DNA from: Lachnospiraceae bacterium P6A3
Lineage (GTDB): Bacteria > Bacillota > Clostridia > Lachnospirales > Lachnospiraceae
Direction of reading: 5' to 3'
Assembly (NCBI GenBank): GCA_000702085.1
Contig: JNKP01000006.1
Coordinates: forward strand, 1 to 64,000
DNA length: 64,000 nt
The position numbers and the translations under genes were made by a program. Below, piece by piece: positions 22,482-33,655 of this stretch; position 1 is the stretch's first letter, and each line of letters opens with the position of its first letter. The notes beneath the pieces were generated by a model. That model had not been told where the DNA came from, made no database searches, and was given only the letters and a program-made list of their open reading frames with translations.

Positions 22482-24584
22482 ATGGAAACACATTCAGTAC
22501 CTGATTATTTCGGAGAACTCGTATTTGACGACCGCCAGATGAGAGCAAGACTTTCATCAAAGGTTTATGCATCCCTCAGAAAGACCATCGATGAGGGCAA
22601 GAAACTCGATCCCAAGGTTGCGGAATATGTAGCAGAGGCCATGAAAGAATGGGCACTCGAAAAAGGCGCAACTCACTATACACACTGGTTCCAGCCCCTT
22701 ACCGGCGTAACCGCAGAAAAGCACGATTCATTCATAAGCCCTTCACCTGACGGAAGTGTCATAATGGAATTCTCGGGCAAGGAACTCATCCAGGGCGAGC
22801 CCGACGCATCTTCATTCCCTACCGGCGGTATCCGCGCGACATTCGAAGCAAGAGGATATACGGCATGGGATCCTACTTCTTACGCATTCATCAAAGATAA
22901 GACCCTTTGCATTCCCACTGCATTCTGTTCATACAGCGGAGAAGCACTCGATAAGAAGACTCCCCTTCTTCGTTCAATGGAAGCTCTCAATAAGCAGGCT
23001 CTTCGTATCCTTGCCCTTTTCGGAAACACCACCGCAAAGAACGTAAGAACTTCCGTAGGCCCCGAGCAGGAGTACTTCCTTATCACCAAGGAAATGTATG
23101 AGCAGCGTCCCGACCTTAAGTTCACCGGAAGAACACTCTTCGGTGCAAAGTCTCCCAAGGGTCAGGAGATGGACGATCATTACTTCGGAGTTATCAAACC
23201 CCGTGTACAGGCATTCATGAACGATCTTAACAAGGAACTCTGGAAGCTGGGAATCCTTGCAAAGACCGAGCATAACGAAGTTGCTCCCGCTCAGCACGAG
23301 CTTGCTCCCATTTATTCAACCACCAACATCGCAACCGACCAGAACCAGCTCACCATGGAGATCATGCAGAAGGTTGCTTCCAAGCACGGACTTGTATGCC
23401 TGCTTCATGAGAAGCCTTTCGCAGGAGTAAACGGATCCGGTAAGCACAACAACTGGTCGATGGCAACGGATACCGGTATCAACCTTCTCTCCCCCGGAGA
23501 TACTCCCGCAGAGAACGCTCAGTTCCTTCTTTTCCTGTGTGCGGTAATCAAGGCTGTCGATGATTATCAGGATCTCCTCAGACTTTCCGTTGCAACCGCA
23601 GGAAACGACCACAGACTCGGAGCTAACGAGGCACCTCCCGCAATCATCTCCGTATTCCTCGGAGACGAGCTCAGCGCAATCCTTGATGCCATTGAGGAAG
23701 ACAAGCCTTATAAGGGAGCAGAGCAGAAGATCATGAAGCTGGGTGTTGATGTTCTTCCCGCATTCCCCAGAGACAACACTGACCGTAACAGAACTTCACC
23801 CTTTGCATTCACCGGTAACAAGTTCGAGTTCAGAAGCCTCGGCTCCTCCAACTCAATCGCATGTGCAAACATCATGCTCAACACTGTTGTTGCAGAGTCA
23901 CTTAAGATCTATGCGGACAGACTTGAGGGTGCCGAAGATTTCGAGAAGACTCTTCACGAGATGATCCGTAAGACCATCAAGGATCACAAGAGAATTCTCT
24001 TCAACGGAAACGGATATGACGATGCATGGGTTAAGGAAGCTACAGAGGTCAGAGGACTTTGCAACTACAGAACCACTCCCGACTGCATGCCTCACATTCT
24101 CGATGAGAAGAACGTTAAGCTCCTTACTTCTCACGGAGTATTTACTCAGAAAGAGATTGAGTCCCGTTGCGAGATCATGCTTGATAACTACTGCAAGCAG
24201 GTTCACATCGAGGCAAACACCATGATCGACATGGCACTAAAACAGATCCTTCCCGCTATCACCTGCTATGCGGATAAGCTTTCTTCCGGAGTCATCGCGA
24301 AGAAGTCGGCTTGCGAAGGCATCGCCTGTGAATATGAAAAGAGCGTTATATCAAGACTTTCCGTTCTTGCGGATCAGATCTACTCAAGAACCGGTGAACT
24401 CGAAAGTGCTGTTCTTAAGCTTGCGGATGCTAAGGATGTTATCGAAGAAAGCGCAATGATCCGTGACACCGTTCTTCCCAAGATGGGAGAACTCAGAGCA
24501 TGTGCGGACGAAGCAGAGACACTCGTATCCAAAGAGTGCTGGCCTCTTCCTTCGTACGGCGATCTCCTCTTCGGAGTCAGATAA
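22482..24584 (+). CDS. glnN: Type III glutamine synthetase
   Basis: A 700-residue GSIII enzyme, the large dodecameric form common in Bacteroidetes, cyanobacteria and Clostridia. Distinctive parts are [11 protein letters not shown] near the N-terminus, [16 protein letters not shown], the catalytic stretch [73 protein letters not shown] and the GSIII-specific C-terminal region. AGGAGGAA precedes the ATG. It is the second glutamine synthetase in this window and heads an operon of glutamine-dependent enzymes under an ANTAR-type leader, so its expression should rise with nitrogen limitation (inference). Confidence 0.96.
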   Translation: METHSVPDYFGELVFDDRQMRARLSSKVYASLRKTIDEGKKLDPKVAEYVAEAMKEWALEKGATHYTHWFQPLTGVTAEKHDSFISPSPDGSVIMEFSGKELIQGEPDASSFPTGGIRATFEARGYTAWDPTSYAFIKDKTLCIPTAFCSYSGEALDKKTPLLRSMEALNKQALRILALFGNTTAKNVRTSVGPEQEYFLITKEMYEQRPDLKFTGRTLFGAKSPKGQEMDDHYFGVIKPRVQAFMNDLNKELWKLGILAKTEHNEVAPAQHELAPIYSTTNIATDQNQLTMEIMQKVASKHGLVCLLHEKPFAGVNGSGKHNNWSMATDTGINLLSPGDTPAENAQFLLFLCAVIKAVDDYQDLLRLSVATAGNDHRLGANEAPPAIISVFLGDELSAILDAIEEDKPYKGAEQKIMKLGVDVLPAFPRDNTDRNRTSPFAFTGNKFEFRSLGSSNSIACANIMLNTVVAESLKIYADRLEGAEDFEKTLHEMIRKTIKDHKRILFNGNGYDDAWVKEATEVRGLCNYRTTPDCMPHILDEKNVKLLTSHGVFTQKEIESRCEIMLDNYCKQVHIEANTMIDMALKQILPAITCYADKLSSGVIAKKSACEGIACEYEKSVISRLSVLADQIYSRTGELESAVLKLADAKDVIEESAMIRDTVLPKMGELRACADEAETLVSKECWPLPSYGDLLFGVR

Positions 24585-24593
24585 AAAATATTC

Positions 24594-24621
24594 TTCACCT
24601 GCACCGCAAGGTGCAGGTGAA
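24594..24621 (+). other. Perfect GNRA-capped hairpin between glnN and asnB
   Basis: TTCACCTGCACC (24594-24605) pairs perfectly with GGTGCAGGTGAA (24610-24621) around a GCAA tetraloop. There is no T-tract after it, only ATAATTCGG, so it probably does not end transcription. It may protect the upstream glnN message from 3' decay and set different transcript levels within the operon. Confidence 0.6.
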
Positions 24622-24641
24622 ATAATTCGGAGGATGAAAAA

Positions 24642-26228
24642 ATGTGTTCGATAATGGCGTGGTGTAAAAAAGCCGCTGACGAGAAAAAATTTACCGCCGC
24701 ACTTGATGAGATGACATCAAGAGGACCTGACGACGGAAGAGTGATAAAAACAGAAGGAGGCCTTCTCGGATTCAGAAGACTTTCCATCATGGGTCTTACA
24801 CCCGAAGGAATGCAGCCCTTCGAAATGAAGGACTGCGCTGTTGTTTGTAACGGTGAAATTTACGGATTTGCTCCCTTAAGAGATGAACTTAAGAGCAAAG
24901 GATATACCTTTAAGAGTGACAGCGACTGTGAGATCCTGCTTCCCATGTATTTTGAATACGGAACCGAGATGTTCAAGAAGCTGGATGCGGAATTTGCATG
25001 TGTTATCTATGACGGCAGAAATGATGAGTGGATCGCCGCAAGAGATCCCATCGGAATAAGACCTCTTTATTACACATTCGATAAAGGCGGAAGTATTATT
25101 TTCGCAAGCGAGCCCAAGAGCCTGATGCCTCTGACCGAGGAGCAGATCTATCCCTTCCCTCCCGGTCATTACTATAAAGACGGTAAGTTTACCTGCTTCA
25201 ACGATATCGCAAAGCCCGACAAGGTTATCAAGGATGACATTGAGACGGTTTGTGCGAATATCAAAGAAAAGCTTATTGCAGGCGTAGAAAAGAGGCTTAT
25301 CGCGGATGCTAAAGTCGGTTTCCTCCTTTCCGGCGGACTTGATTCATCCCTCGTATGCAGCATTGCTGCAAGAAAGTCCGATAAGCCCATACGAACATTT
25401 GCGATTGGCATGAACGAAGATGCCATTGATCTTAAATATGCCAAGCAGACCGCAGATTTCCTCGGTGCAGATCACACCGAAGTTATCATTACCAAAGAAG
25501 ACGTACTCGAGGCACTTCCCAAGGTAATTCATCTTCTGGGAACTTACGACATCACCACCATAAGAGCTTCGATGGGTATGTACCTGCTCTGCAAAGCAAT
25601 CCATGAGCAGAACGATATCAGGGTAATCCTTACCGGCGAAGTTTCCGATGAGATCTTCGGATATAAATATACGGACTTTGCTCCCAGCGCCGAGGCCTTC
25701 CAGGCTGAAGCAGAAAAGAGAGTGAGCGAGCTTCATATGTATGATGTTCTCCGTGCGGACAGATGTATTTCCGTAAACTCTTTGGAAGCAAGAGTTCCTT
25801 TCGGAGATCTTGATTTCGTAAAGTATTGCATGTCCATCGATCCCGAGATGAAGCGCAATCACTACAACAAGGGTAAATACCTCCTTCGTCACGCTTTCGA
25901 AGGCGGAGATTATCTCCCCGATGAGATCCTTATGCGTGAGAAGGCAGCTTTCTCCGATGCTGTCGGACACTCCATGGTAGATCATCTGAAGGAGTATGCG
26001 GAGAAGCAATATACCGAAGAGGAATTCAAAGAGGGCTGCAAGAAATACACTCATGCGCGTCCCTTCACCAAAGAGTCCCTTCTTTACAGAGAAATTTTTG
26101 AGAAGTTCTATCCCGGCCAGTCCCGCATGGTTAAGGACTTCTGGATGCCCAACAAGGAGTGGGAAGGCTGTAATGTTAACGATCCTTCCGCAAGAGTACT
26201 GTCCAACTACGGGGCAAGTGGTGTATAA
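24642..26228 (+). CDS. asnB: Asparagine synthetase (glutamine-hydrolysing)
   Basis: A 528-residue AsnB. The N-terminal Ntn amidotransferase has its nucleophile at Cys2 (MCSIMAW), with the substrate loop RGPDDGR and VVCNGEIYG following. The C-terminal synthetase domain has the PPi-loop SGGLDSSLVCSIAA, then TGEVSDEIFGY and NSLEARVPFGDLDF, all intact. It makes asparagine from aspartate, glutamine and ATP. TCGGAGGATG forms the ribosome site. It lies 57 nt after glnN with no terminator between, so it is probably in the same operon. Confidence 0.94.
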   Translation: MCSIMAWCKKAADEKKFTAALDEMTSRGPDDGRVIKTEGGLLGFRRLSIMGLTPEGMQPFEMKDCAVVCNGEIYGFAPLRDELKSKGYTFKSDSDCEILLPMYFEYGTEMFKKLDAEFACVIYDGRNDEWIAARDPIGIRPLYYTFDKGGSIIFASEPKSLMPLTEEQIYPFPPGHYYKDGKFTCFNDIAKPDKVIKDDIETVCANIKEKLIAGVEKRLIADAKVGFLLSGGLDSSLVCSIAARKSDKPIRTFAIGMNEDAIDLKYAKQTADFLGADHTEVIITKEDVLEALPKVIHLLGTYDITTIRASMGMYLLCKAIHEQNDIRVILTGEVSDEIFGYKYTDFAPSAEAFQAEAEKRVSELHMYDVLRADRCISVNSLEARVPFGDLDFVKYCMSIDPEMKRNHYNKGKYLLRHAFEGGDYLPDEILMREKAAFSDAVGHSMVDHLKEYAEKQYTEEEFKEGCKKYTHARPFTKESLLYREIFEKFYPGQSRMVKDFWMPNKEWEGCNVNDPSARVLSNYGASGV

Positions 26229-26260
26229 CTGTTTGGGTAAATTTGACAGGTAGGTATTAA

Positions 26261-27871
26261 ATGATGACGAAATATATCTTTGTAACCGGCGGTGTTGTAT
26301 CAGGATTGGGAAAAGGAATCACCGCAGCTTCACTGGGAAGACTTCTTAAGGCAAGAGGTCTTAAGGTTGCTGCCCAGAAACTCGATCCCTATATTAACGT
26401 AGACCCCGGAACCATGAGTCCTTATCAGCATGGCGAAGTCTATGTCACCGAGGACGGTGCCGAGACAGACCTTGACCTCGGCCATTATGAGAGATTCATC
26501 GACGAGGACCTCAACAAATACTCCAATCTTACTTCCGGAAGAGTATATTGGAATGTCCTCAACCGTGAGAGAAGAGGCGAGTACCTCGGCTCCACCGTTC
26601 AGATAATCCCTCACATCACCGATGAGATCAAGAATTTCGTCTACAGTGTCGGCAAAAAGACCGAGGCTGATGTTGTTATAACCGAGATCGGAGGAACTGT
26701 GGGTGACATCGAGTCACAGCCCTTTATAGAGGCGGTCCGCCAGATCTCACTTGAAGTAGGGAGAGAGAACAGCCTGTTTATCCATGTTACTCTCGTTCCT
26801 TTCCTTCACGGATCGGAAGAGCATAAATCAAAACCCACCCAGCATTCCGTTAAGGAACTTCAGGGAATGGGTATCAATCCCGGCATCCTGATCTTAAGAT
26901 GCGACGAGCCTCTTGAGGACGAGATTTTCAAGAAGATCGCACATTTCTGTAATGTTAAGGAAGACTGCGTAATAGAAAACATCACCCTCCCTTTCCTGTA
27001 TGAGGCCCCTCTCATGCTGGAGGATTCGGGATTTTCAAAGATCGTCTGCAGAGAACTGGGCATCGAAGCCGGTGAGCCCGATCTGGATCACTGGAAAGAG
27101 ATGGTCGATCGCATCAAGAACCTTAAGAAGACTGCGGTCATCGGCCTTGTAGGAAAGTATGTACAGCTTCATGATGCATATCTGTCCGTTGCAGAGGCAC
27201 TTCGCCACGCGGGATATGAGAATGATGCAAAGGTTGAGATCAAATGGATCGATTCCGAGAAGATCACCGAGGAAAATGCAGAGGAGATATTTAAGGGTAT
27301 TGACGGCATAATCGTTCCCGGAGGATTCGGCGACAGAGGCATTGAGGGAATGATCACTTCCGCAAAATACGCCAGAACCCACGATGTACCTTATTTCGGA
27401 ATATGCCTCGGAATGCAGATCGCATGTATAGAATATGCAAGAAACGTTCTGGGTTATGAAGATGCAAATTCGGGAGAATTCGATGAGCTCTGCGCACATA
27501 AAGTCATCGACTTCATGCCCGGACAGAGCGATACCATCAATAAAGGCGGAACGCTCAGACTCGGAGCATATCCCTGCAGGATAAGCGAGGGCTCCAAGAT
27601 GAAGGAGTACTACGGAAAAGAAGAGATTTCCGAGCGTCACCGTCACAGATATGAATTCAATAATGATTTCAAAGAAGCTTTCGAGAAAGCGGGAGCAACA
27701 TTTGCGGGTATGTCCCCCGACGGAAAACTCGTGGAGGAGATGGAGATCACCGAAAAAGATTTCTATCTGGGAGTTCAGTACCATCCTGAATTCAAGTCCA
27801 GACCCGACAAAGCTCATCCTCTTTTCAAAGGATTCGTAAAGGAGGCATGTAAACGAAATGGCAATTCATGA
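26261..27871 (+). CDS. pyrG: CTP synthase
   Basis: A 536-residue enzyme aminating UTP to CTP with glutamine and ATP. The synthase domain opens with [21 protein letters not shown] and contains [20 protein letters not shown] and [18 protein letters not shown]. The C-terminal amidotransferase has [11 protein letters not shown], nucleophile Cys in [11 protein letters not shown], and the His-Glu pair in [12 protein letters not shown]. The ORF begins with two Met codons; either could be the start. It ends 14 bases inside purF, so the two are coupled. Confidence 0.96.
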   Translation: MMTKYIFVTGGVVSGLGKGITAASLGRLLKARGLKVAAQKLDPYINVDPGTMSPYQHGEVYVTEDGAETDLDLGHYERFIDEDLNKYSNLTSGRVYWNVLNRERRGEYLGSTVQIIPHITDEIKNFVYSVGKKTEADVVITEIGGTVGDIESQPFIEAVRQISLEVGRENSLFIHVTLVPFLHGSEEHKSKPTQHSVKELQGMGINPGILILRCDEPLEDEIFKKIAHFCNVKEDCVIENITLPFLYEAPLMLEDSGFSKIVCRELGIEAGEPDLDHWKEMVDRIKNLKKTAVIGLVGKYVQLHDAYLSVAEALRHAGYENDAKVEIKWIDSEKITEENAEEIFKGIDGIIVPGGFGDRGIEGMITSAKYARTHDVPYFGICLGMQIACIEYARNVLGYEDANSGEFDELCAHKVIDFMPGQSDTINKGGTLRLGAYPCRISEGSKMKEYYGKEEISERHRHRYEFNNDFKEAFEKAGATFAGMSPDGKLVEEMEITEKDFYLGVQYHPEFKSRPDKAHPLFKGFVKEACKRNGNS

Positions 27872-29285
27872 AGAATGCGGAGTTTTCGGAATCGTCGGAA
27901 GTAGGAATAATGACATTGCACGTGATATTTACCACGGACTGTACGCCCTGCAGCACAGAGGGCAGGAAAGTTGCGGTATCGTGGTAAATGATGACGGTGT
28001 ATTTGCAACTCACAAAGACCTCGGCCTGGTTGGCGAGGTCTTTTCCGAGACTGAACTTAATGCTCTTCCGGGCGGCTGCATGGCCATAGGTCATGTCAGA
28101 TACGGAACCACCGGGGGAAATATCGCAAGCAATATCCAGCCCATGGTCGTTAGTCATCAAAAGGGTAACCTGGCCCTTGCTCATAACGGAAATCTGGCAA
28201 ATTCCCTTGATCTGCGTGATTCTCTGGAACTTTCGGGTGCTATTTTCCACTCCACCAGCGATACGGAGACCATCTGCTACATGATCACAAGGGAAAGGCT
28301 TAAAACAGACAGCATCGAGAAGGCGGTTCTCGGTGCGGTTAAATATCTTGAGGGTGCATACAGCCTTGTTATGATGTCCTCCACAAAACTCCTGGCGGTT
28401 AGGGATCCTCACGGATTCAGACCGCTTTGTTACGGTACGAGAGAGGACGGAAGCTTTGTGGTTGCGTCCGAAAGCTGTGCTCTCAATGCGGTTGGTGCTA
28501 CCTTCGTAAGAGATATCGAGCCCGGCGAAATGCTGGTCTTCCAGGCCGATAAACCGTTTTCGGAGCCCGTTTCCTACACGGAAAACTGCGGAGGCAAAAA
28601 AAGTCCCTGTATTTTTGAATATATCTATTTTGCAAGACCCGATTCTGTGATAGATTGTATAGCGGTGCATGATACGAGAGTCAGGGCAGGAAGAATTCTT
28701 GCCAGGGAATATCCCGTAGAGGCGGACGTGGTTGTAGGCGTTCCCGATTCCGGACTTGATGCTGCCATAGGCTATTCAAGGGAGAGCGGAATCCCCTACG
28801 AGATCGGACTCGTTAAGAATAAATATGTGGGCAGAAGCTTTATAGCACCCTCACAGGATCAGAGAACAGATACTGTCAGGATAAAGCTCAGTCCCGTAAA
28901 GAGTGTCCTTGAAGGAAAAAGAGTGGTCCTTATCGACGATTCGATAGTAAGAGGAACCACCAGCAAGCGGATCATAAATATCCTGAGGGATGCGGGAGCC
29001 GGCGAGATTCACTTGAGGATCTCTTCGCCTCCGTTCAGACATCCCTGCTTCTACGGAGTGGATATCGATTCCGAGGACAAGCTGATCGCAAACCACCATA
29101 CACCCGAGGAAATAGCAGCTCTTACCGGAGCTGATTCAATAGGATTCCTTCCTATAGACAGTCTTGAAGAGATGAGCGGAGTAAAGTCTTTCTGCAGCGC
29201 TTGTTTTGACGGGGATTATCCCACAAAGATACCCTCGGATCCCAGGAAGGACAGATTCGAGAAAAAACTTTCGGAGGTCAGGTAA
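27858..29285 (+). CDS. purF: Amidophosphoribosyltransferase
   Basis: A 475-residue glutamine PRPP amidotransferase, the first step of purine synthesis. The Ntn nucleophile is Cys7 in [11 protein letters not shown], implying a very short (6-residue) propeptide compared with the 11 residues of the Bacillus subtilis type. The PRPP loop is [15 protein letters not shown]-terminal cysteines in HPCFYG and FCSACFDG fit the [4Fe-4S]-containing class. It overlaps pyrG by 14 bases, with AAAGGAGG inside pyrG as ribosome site, and its stop shares one base with the carA start. No other pur genes are adjacent; its placement follows glutamine use instead. Confidence 0.95.
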   Translation: MAIHEECGVFGIVGSRNNDIARDIYHGLYALQHRGQESCGIVVNDDGVFATHKDLGLVGEVFSETELNALPGGCMAIGHVRYGTTGGNIASNIQPMVVSHQKGNLALAHNGNLANSLDLRDSLELSGAIFHSTSDTETICYMITRERLKTDSIEKAVLGAVKYLEGAYSLVMMSSTKLLAVRDPHGFRPLCYGTREDGSFVVASESCALNAVGATFVRDIEPGEMLVFQADKPFSEPVSYTENCGGKKSPCIFEYIYFARPDSVIDCIAVHDTRVRAGRILAREYPVEADVVVGVPDSGLDAAIGYSRESGIPYEIGLVKNKYVGRSFIAPSQDQRTDTVRIKLSPVKSVLEGKRVVLIDDSIVRGTTSKRIINILRDAGAGEIHLRISSPPFRHPCFYGVDIDSEDKLIANHHTPEEIAALTGADSIGFLPIDSLEEMSGVKSFCSACFDGDYPTKIPSDPRKDRFEKKLSEVR

Positions 29286-30370
29286 TGATTTACAAGGGGA
29301 AGAAAAGAAAACTGATAATGGAAGGCGGCAGTGAATACGTCGGCTTCGGATTCGGAGAAGATACTGGCAACAGAGTCTGCGAGCTTGTATTTAATACTTC
29401 TCCCGTCGGTTATCAGGAGATAATGTCCGACCCCTCTTACACCGACCAGTTCGTTACCATGGCTTATCCTTTAATAGGAAATTACGGCATCAATGAAGAC
29501 GACTACGAAACAAAGCATCCTACCATAGGCGGTTTCGTGGTAAGAGACTATAACGATCTTCCTTCCAATTTCAGAAGCAACAAGACCTTCTCACAGACTC
29601 TCAAGGAGCTGGGCATTCCCGGCATCACCGGAGTTGACACCAGAGAAATAGTCCGTAAGATCAGAGACGTAGGAACAAGAAAAGCTCTCATAACAGACGA
29701 AAGCACTACATTGGAAGAGGGACTTAAGATACTCGAAGAAACCGTCATGGCTCATGACCAGGTTCCCAGAGTAAGCAGACCCCTCATAGAAAAATATATT
29801 TCGGTTAATTCCAAATATCATATCGCTGCCATTGACTTCGGTATGAAAGAGAACATTCTCCGTTCTTTTTTCAACAAGAACTGCAGCGTAACCGTATTCC
29901 CCTGGAATGCCACGGCTGAGGAAGTGGAGTCTGTCAAACCCGACGGAATCTTCCTTTCGAACGGCCCCGGAGATCCGGAAGATGTTAAGGAAGCAATCGA
30001 ACTGGTAAGAACGCTTCGCGGCAAATATCCCATTTTCGGAATCTGCCTCGGACACCAGATCATCTCTCTTGCCTGCGGAGCCAAGACCTACAAGCTTAAG
30101 TTCGGTCACCGTGGCGGAAATCATCCCGTTAAAAATCTTGAGACAGGCAAAACCGATATTACATCACAGAACCATTCCTATGCGGTGGATGAAAATTCAC
30201 TTGAGGGAACGGGTCTTGTTGTGACACATAAAAATCTCCTGGACGGAACCGTAGAGGGAGTTAAGTGTGAGAAGGATAAGATCTTCAGCGTGCAGTACCA
30301 TCCGGAGAGTTCGCCCGGACCGCACGACAGTTCATATCTGTTTGATGAATTTCTTAAACTGATGGATTAA
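29285..30370 (+). CDS. carA: Carbamoyl-phosphate synthase, small subunit
   Basis: A 361-residue glutaminase subunit that supplies ammonia to CarB for arginine and pyrimidine synthesis. The N-terminal domain has [15 protein letters not shown] and [19 protein letters not shown]. The class I amidotransferase domain has [11 protein letters not shown], nucleophile Cys in [11 protein letters not shown], and the His-Glu of [15 protein letters not shown]. It starts on the last base of purF (TAATG), a coupled arrangement, and carB follows after 28 nt. Confidence 0.96.
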   Translation: MIYKGKKRKLIMEGGSEYVGFGFGEDTGNRVCELVFNTSPVGYQEIMSDPSYTDQFVTMAYPLIGNYGINEDDYETKHPTIGGFVVRDYNDLPSNFRSNKTFSQTLKELGIPGITGVDTREIVRKIRDVGTRKALITDESTTLEEGLKILEETVMAHDQVPRVSRPLIEKYISVNSKYHIAAIDFGMKENILRSFFNKNCSVTVFPWNATAEEVESVKPDGIFLSNGPGDPEDVKEAIELVRTLRGKYPIFGICLGHQIISLACGAKTYKLKFGHRGGNHPVKNLETGKTDITSQNHSYAVDENSLEGTGLVVTHKNLLDGTVEGVKCEKDKIFSVQYHPESSPGPHDSSYLFDEFLKLMD

Positions 30371-30398
30371 CGACTGCGGATACGTAAAGGAAAGAAAA

Positions 30399-33300
30399 AT
30401 GCCTAAGAGAACAGACATAAACAAAATACTTGTGATCGGATCGGGCCCCATTGTCATCGGACAGGCTGCCGAGTTCGACTATGCGGGAACCCAGGCCTGC
30501 CTTGCACTTAAAGAGGAAGGCTATGAAGTGATCCTGTGCAATTCAAACCCTGCGACCATTATGACGGATACATCCGTTGCGGACAGGGTTTATATGGAGC
30601 CTCTTAATCTCGAATATGTTGCGAGAATCATCAGAACCGAACGTCCCGATGCGATCCTTCCCGGAATCGGAGGACAGACCGGTCTTAACCTTGCAATGCA
30701 GCTTGAGAAAAAAGGAATCCTTAAAGAGTGCAGATGCGAACTTCTCGGAACCGATTCCGAAAGTATCGAGATGGCGGAAGACAGAGAAGAGTTCAAAGAG
30801 CTCTGTGAAAGACTGGGAGAGCCCGTTCTTCCTTCAATCGTAGTTCACAGTATTGAGGAAGGAAAGGCCGCAGCCGAGGAAATCGGATATCCCGTTGTAC
30901 TTCGCCCGGCATTCACTCTCGGCGGAACCGGCGGCGGATTTGCCGATAACGAAAAAGAACTTACAGAGCTTCTTGCAGCGGGACTCGAGCTTTCTCCCGT
31001 CAGCGAGGTTCTCGTGGAAAAGAGTGTCAAGGGATACAAGGAGATCGAGTATGAAGTAATCCGCGATGCGGGTGATACCGCGATTACCGTATGTAACATG
31101 GAAAACCTGGATCCCGTAGGAATCCATACAGGTGACTCCATAGTTGTATGTCCTTCACAGACACTTACCGATAAAGAGTATCACATGCTCCGTGACTCGG
31201 CCCTTAAGCTTATCAGAGCACTTAAGGTCTGCGGCGGATGTAATGTTCAGTTTGCCCTCGATCCCAAGTCCTTTAAGTATTACCTCATCGAGGTCAACCC
31301 CAGAGTATCCAGATCTTCGGCACTTGCTTCCAAGGCATCCGGATACCCCATCGCAAGGGTTTCTGCCAAGATAAGTGTCGGATACACTCTCGAGGAGATT
31401 CAGCTTGCCAATACTCCCGCGTGTTTCGAGCCCGCACTTGATTACATCGTAACCAAGATGCCCAGATTCCCCTTCGATAAATTCACCGATGCAAACCAGA
31501 GCCTCGGAACCCAGATGAAGGCTACGGGCGAGACCATGAGTATCGGAAGATGTTTTGAGGAAAGCCTTCTTAAGGCTGTCAGAAGCCTTGAGTGCGGAAC
31601 CGTTCATCTGTACATGAGCAAGTTCACGGATATGTCCGACGAAGAACTCTGGGATCCCGTTCTTAAGATGACCGGCGACCGTATCTATGCCATTGCGGAA
31701 ATGCTTCGCCGTAAGATCACTCCCGAAGAGATTTCGAAAAGAACCGGAATCGACATGTTCTTCCTTGATAAGATCTCAAATATTATCGATGAAGAAAGTA
31801 TTCTTTTTGACCACAAGAATGATCCCGCGGTTCTCAGAGACGCCAAGAGAATGGGCTTCTCCGATGTTGAGATAGCTTATATCTGGGGCATTACCGAGCA
31901 GGACGTATTCAATCTGAGAAAAGAAAACGGAATATTCCCCGTTTATAAGATGATCGATACATGTGCTTCCGAGTTTGAAAGCTATGTACCTTATTTCTAC
32001 TCCACCTATGAGGGAGAAAACGAGTCCAAGATTTCCGATAAACCCAAGGTTATCGTACTCGGTGCCGGTCCCATAAGGATCGGACAGGGTGTTGAGTTCG
32101 ATTACTCCACCGTTCATGCCGTAAAGACCATTAAGGATTCCGGCTTTGAAGCTATCGTAATCAACAACAACCCCGAGACCGTATCAACCGACTATACAAC
32201 TTCCGACAAGCTGTATTTCGAGCCTCTGTGCGTTGAAGATGTTATGAATATCATAGAGCTTGAAAAGCCCGAGGGAGTCATTGCAACTCTCGGAGGACAG
32301 ACTGCGGTCAACCTTGCGGAGCCTCTGTATGCACGCGGAGTAAAGCTTATAGGAACCGACTGCGACGCAATAGATAAAGCGGAGAACCGTGACAGCTTCG
32401 AGAAGCTTCTTGAGGATCTTGATATACCCGAGCCCAAGGGACTTGCGGTTACCAATATCGAGGACGGCGTAAAGGCGGCAGAGTCCATCGGATATCCCGT
32501 TCTGGTACGTCCCAGCTTCGTACTCGGCGGAAGAGCAATGCAGATCGTATCCAAGGAAAAGGATCTCAGAACTTATCTTCAGACCGCCGTTGAGATTGAT
32601 GAGGACAGACCAGTTCTCGTAGACAGATATATCAGCGGTAAGGAACTTGAGGTTGATGCCATCTGTGACGGTACAGATGTATTCATCCCCGGAATCATGG
32701 AACTTGTTGAGAGAACCGGTATCCACTCCGGCGACTCCATAAGCGTATATCCTACCTTCAGCGTATCCGATAAGGTTAAGGAAACCATCAAAGACTACAC
32801 CGGAAAGCTGGGTCTCGGAATCGGAATCAAGGGACTTTTCAACATTCAGTTTATCTGCGATAAGAACGAAGATGTATTCATCATTGAGGTAAATCCCAGA
32901 TCTTCGAGAACAGTTCCCTTCCTGTCCAAAGCAACCGGATTTCCTCTTCCCGATATTGCTACCAGAGTAAGCCTCGGAATCTCTCTTAAAGAGCAGGGAA
33001 TTACCGATATGACTCCCGCTCCCGGAGAGAAGTGGTATGTCAAAGCTCCCGTATTCTCGTTCTCCAAGCTTTCGGGAATGGATGCATATCTCTCACCCGA
33101 GATGAAGTCCACCGGTGAAGCAATCGGATATGACAAGCTGCTCCACCGTGCGATGTACAAGGCTCTTGTTGCATCCGGAATAAAGCTCCAGAACTATGGA
33201 ACCGTTACTTTCACGCTTGCGGATGAGGATAAGGAAGAAGCTCTTCCTCTCGCAAAGCGTTTCTATGACATGGGCTTTAATATCGAAGCTACCACCATGA

Positions 33301-33572
33301 CAGCCAAGTACTTCAAGGATCATGGAATCAGATGCAGGCTTCGCCACAAACTCAGCGAGGGAAGCACGGAGATCCTTGATTCCATAAGTGCGGGATATGT
33401 AAGCTATGTAATCAACACCAGAGCCATCCTTTCCGGTGTTCATTACGAGGACGGCGTTGCCATCAGAAGATGTGCAAGCGAGCATCGAATCACTACATTT
33501 ACTTCACTCGATACCGTCAGGGTACTTCTTGATGTTCTCGAGGAAATGACCATCGGAGTTTCACCTATTTAA
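30399..33572 (+). CDS. carB: Carbamoyl-phosphate synthase, large subunit
   Basis: A 1057-residue synthetase with the two homologous ATP-grasp halves expected of CarB. The first half starts [22 protein letters not shown] and the second [21 protein letters not shown]. Each half has the ATP-grasp segments ([14 protein letters not shown] and [26 protein letters not shown] and [12 protein letters not shown]). The C-terminal allosteric domain (about 920-1057) follows. It ends the run of glutamine-related genes. Downstream (33600-33649) an imperfect inverted repeat, ATTGTCC with GGACAAT, precedes the signalling operon. Confidence 0.97.
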   Translation: MPKRTDINKILVIGSGPIVIGQAAEFDYAGTQACLALKEEGYEVILCNSNPATIMTDTSVADRVYMEPLNLEYVARIIRTERPDAILPGIGGQTGLNLAMQLEKKGILKECRCELLGTDSESIEMAEDREEFKELCERLGEPVLPSIVVHSIEEGKAAAEEIGYPVVLRPAFTLGGTGGGFADNEKELTELLAAGLELSPVSEVLVEKSVKGYKEIEYEVIRDAGDTAITVCNMENLDPVGIHTGDSIVVCPSQTLTDKEYHMLRDSALKLIRALKVCGGCNVQFALDPKSFKYYLIEVNPRVSRSSALASKASGYPIARVSAKISVGYTLEEIQLANTPACFEPALDYIVTKMPRFPFDKFTDANQSLGTQMKATGETMSIGRCFEESLLKAVRSLECGTVHLYMSKFTDMSDEELWDPVLKMTGDRIYAIAEMLRRKITPEEISKRTGIDMFFLDKISNIIDEESILFDHKNDPAVLRDAKRMGFSDVEIAYIWGITEQDVFNLRKENGIFPVYKMIDTCASEFESYVPYFYSTYEGENESKISDKPKVIVLGAGPIRIGQGVEFDYSTVHAVKTIKDSGFEAIVINNNPETVSTDYTTSDKLYFEPLCVEDVMNIIELEKPEGVIATLGGQTAVNLAEPLYARGVKLIGTDCDAIDKAENRDSFEKLLEDLDIPEPKGLAVTNIEDGVKAAESIGYPVLVRPSFVLGGRAMQIVSKEKDLRTYLQTAVEIDEDRPVLVDRYISGKELEVDAICDGTDVFIPGIMELVERTGIHSGDSISVYPTFSVSDKVKETIKDYTGKLGLGIGIKGLFNIQFICDKNEDVFIIEVNPRSSRTVPFLSKATGFPLPDIATRVSLGISLKEQGITDMTPAPGEKWYVKAPVFSFSKLSGMDAYLSPEMKSTGEAIGYDKLLHRAMYKALVASGIKLQNYGTVTFTLADEDKEEALPLAKRFYDMGFNIEATTMTAKYFKDHGIRCRLRHKLSEGSTEILDSISAGYVSYVINTRAILSGVHYEDGVAIRRCASEHRITTFTSLDTVRVLLDVLEEMTIGVSPI

Positions 33573-33655
33573 TTGCCAAATCCGCCTGTTTATCGTAAAA
33601 TTGTCCTAAGTATGGCTTTTTAGTTTTTTCTTATGTTTATGGGGACAATAGTAAC

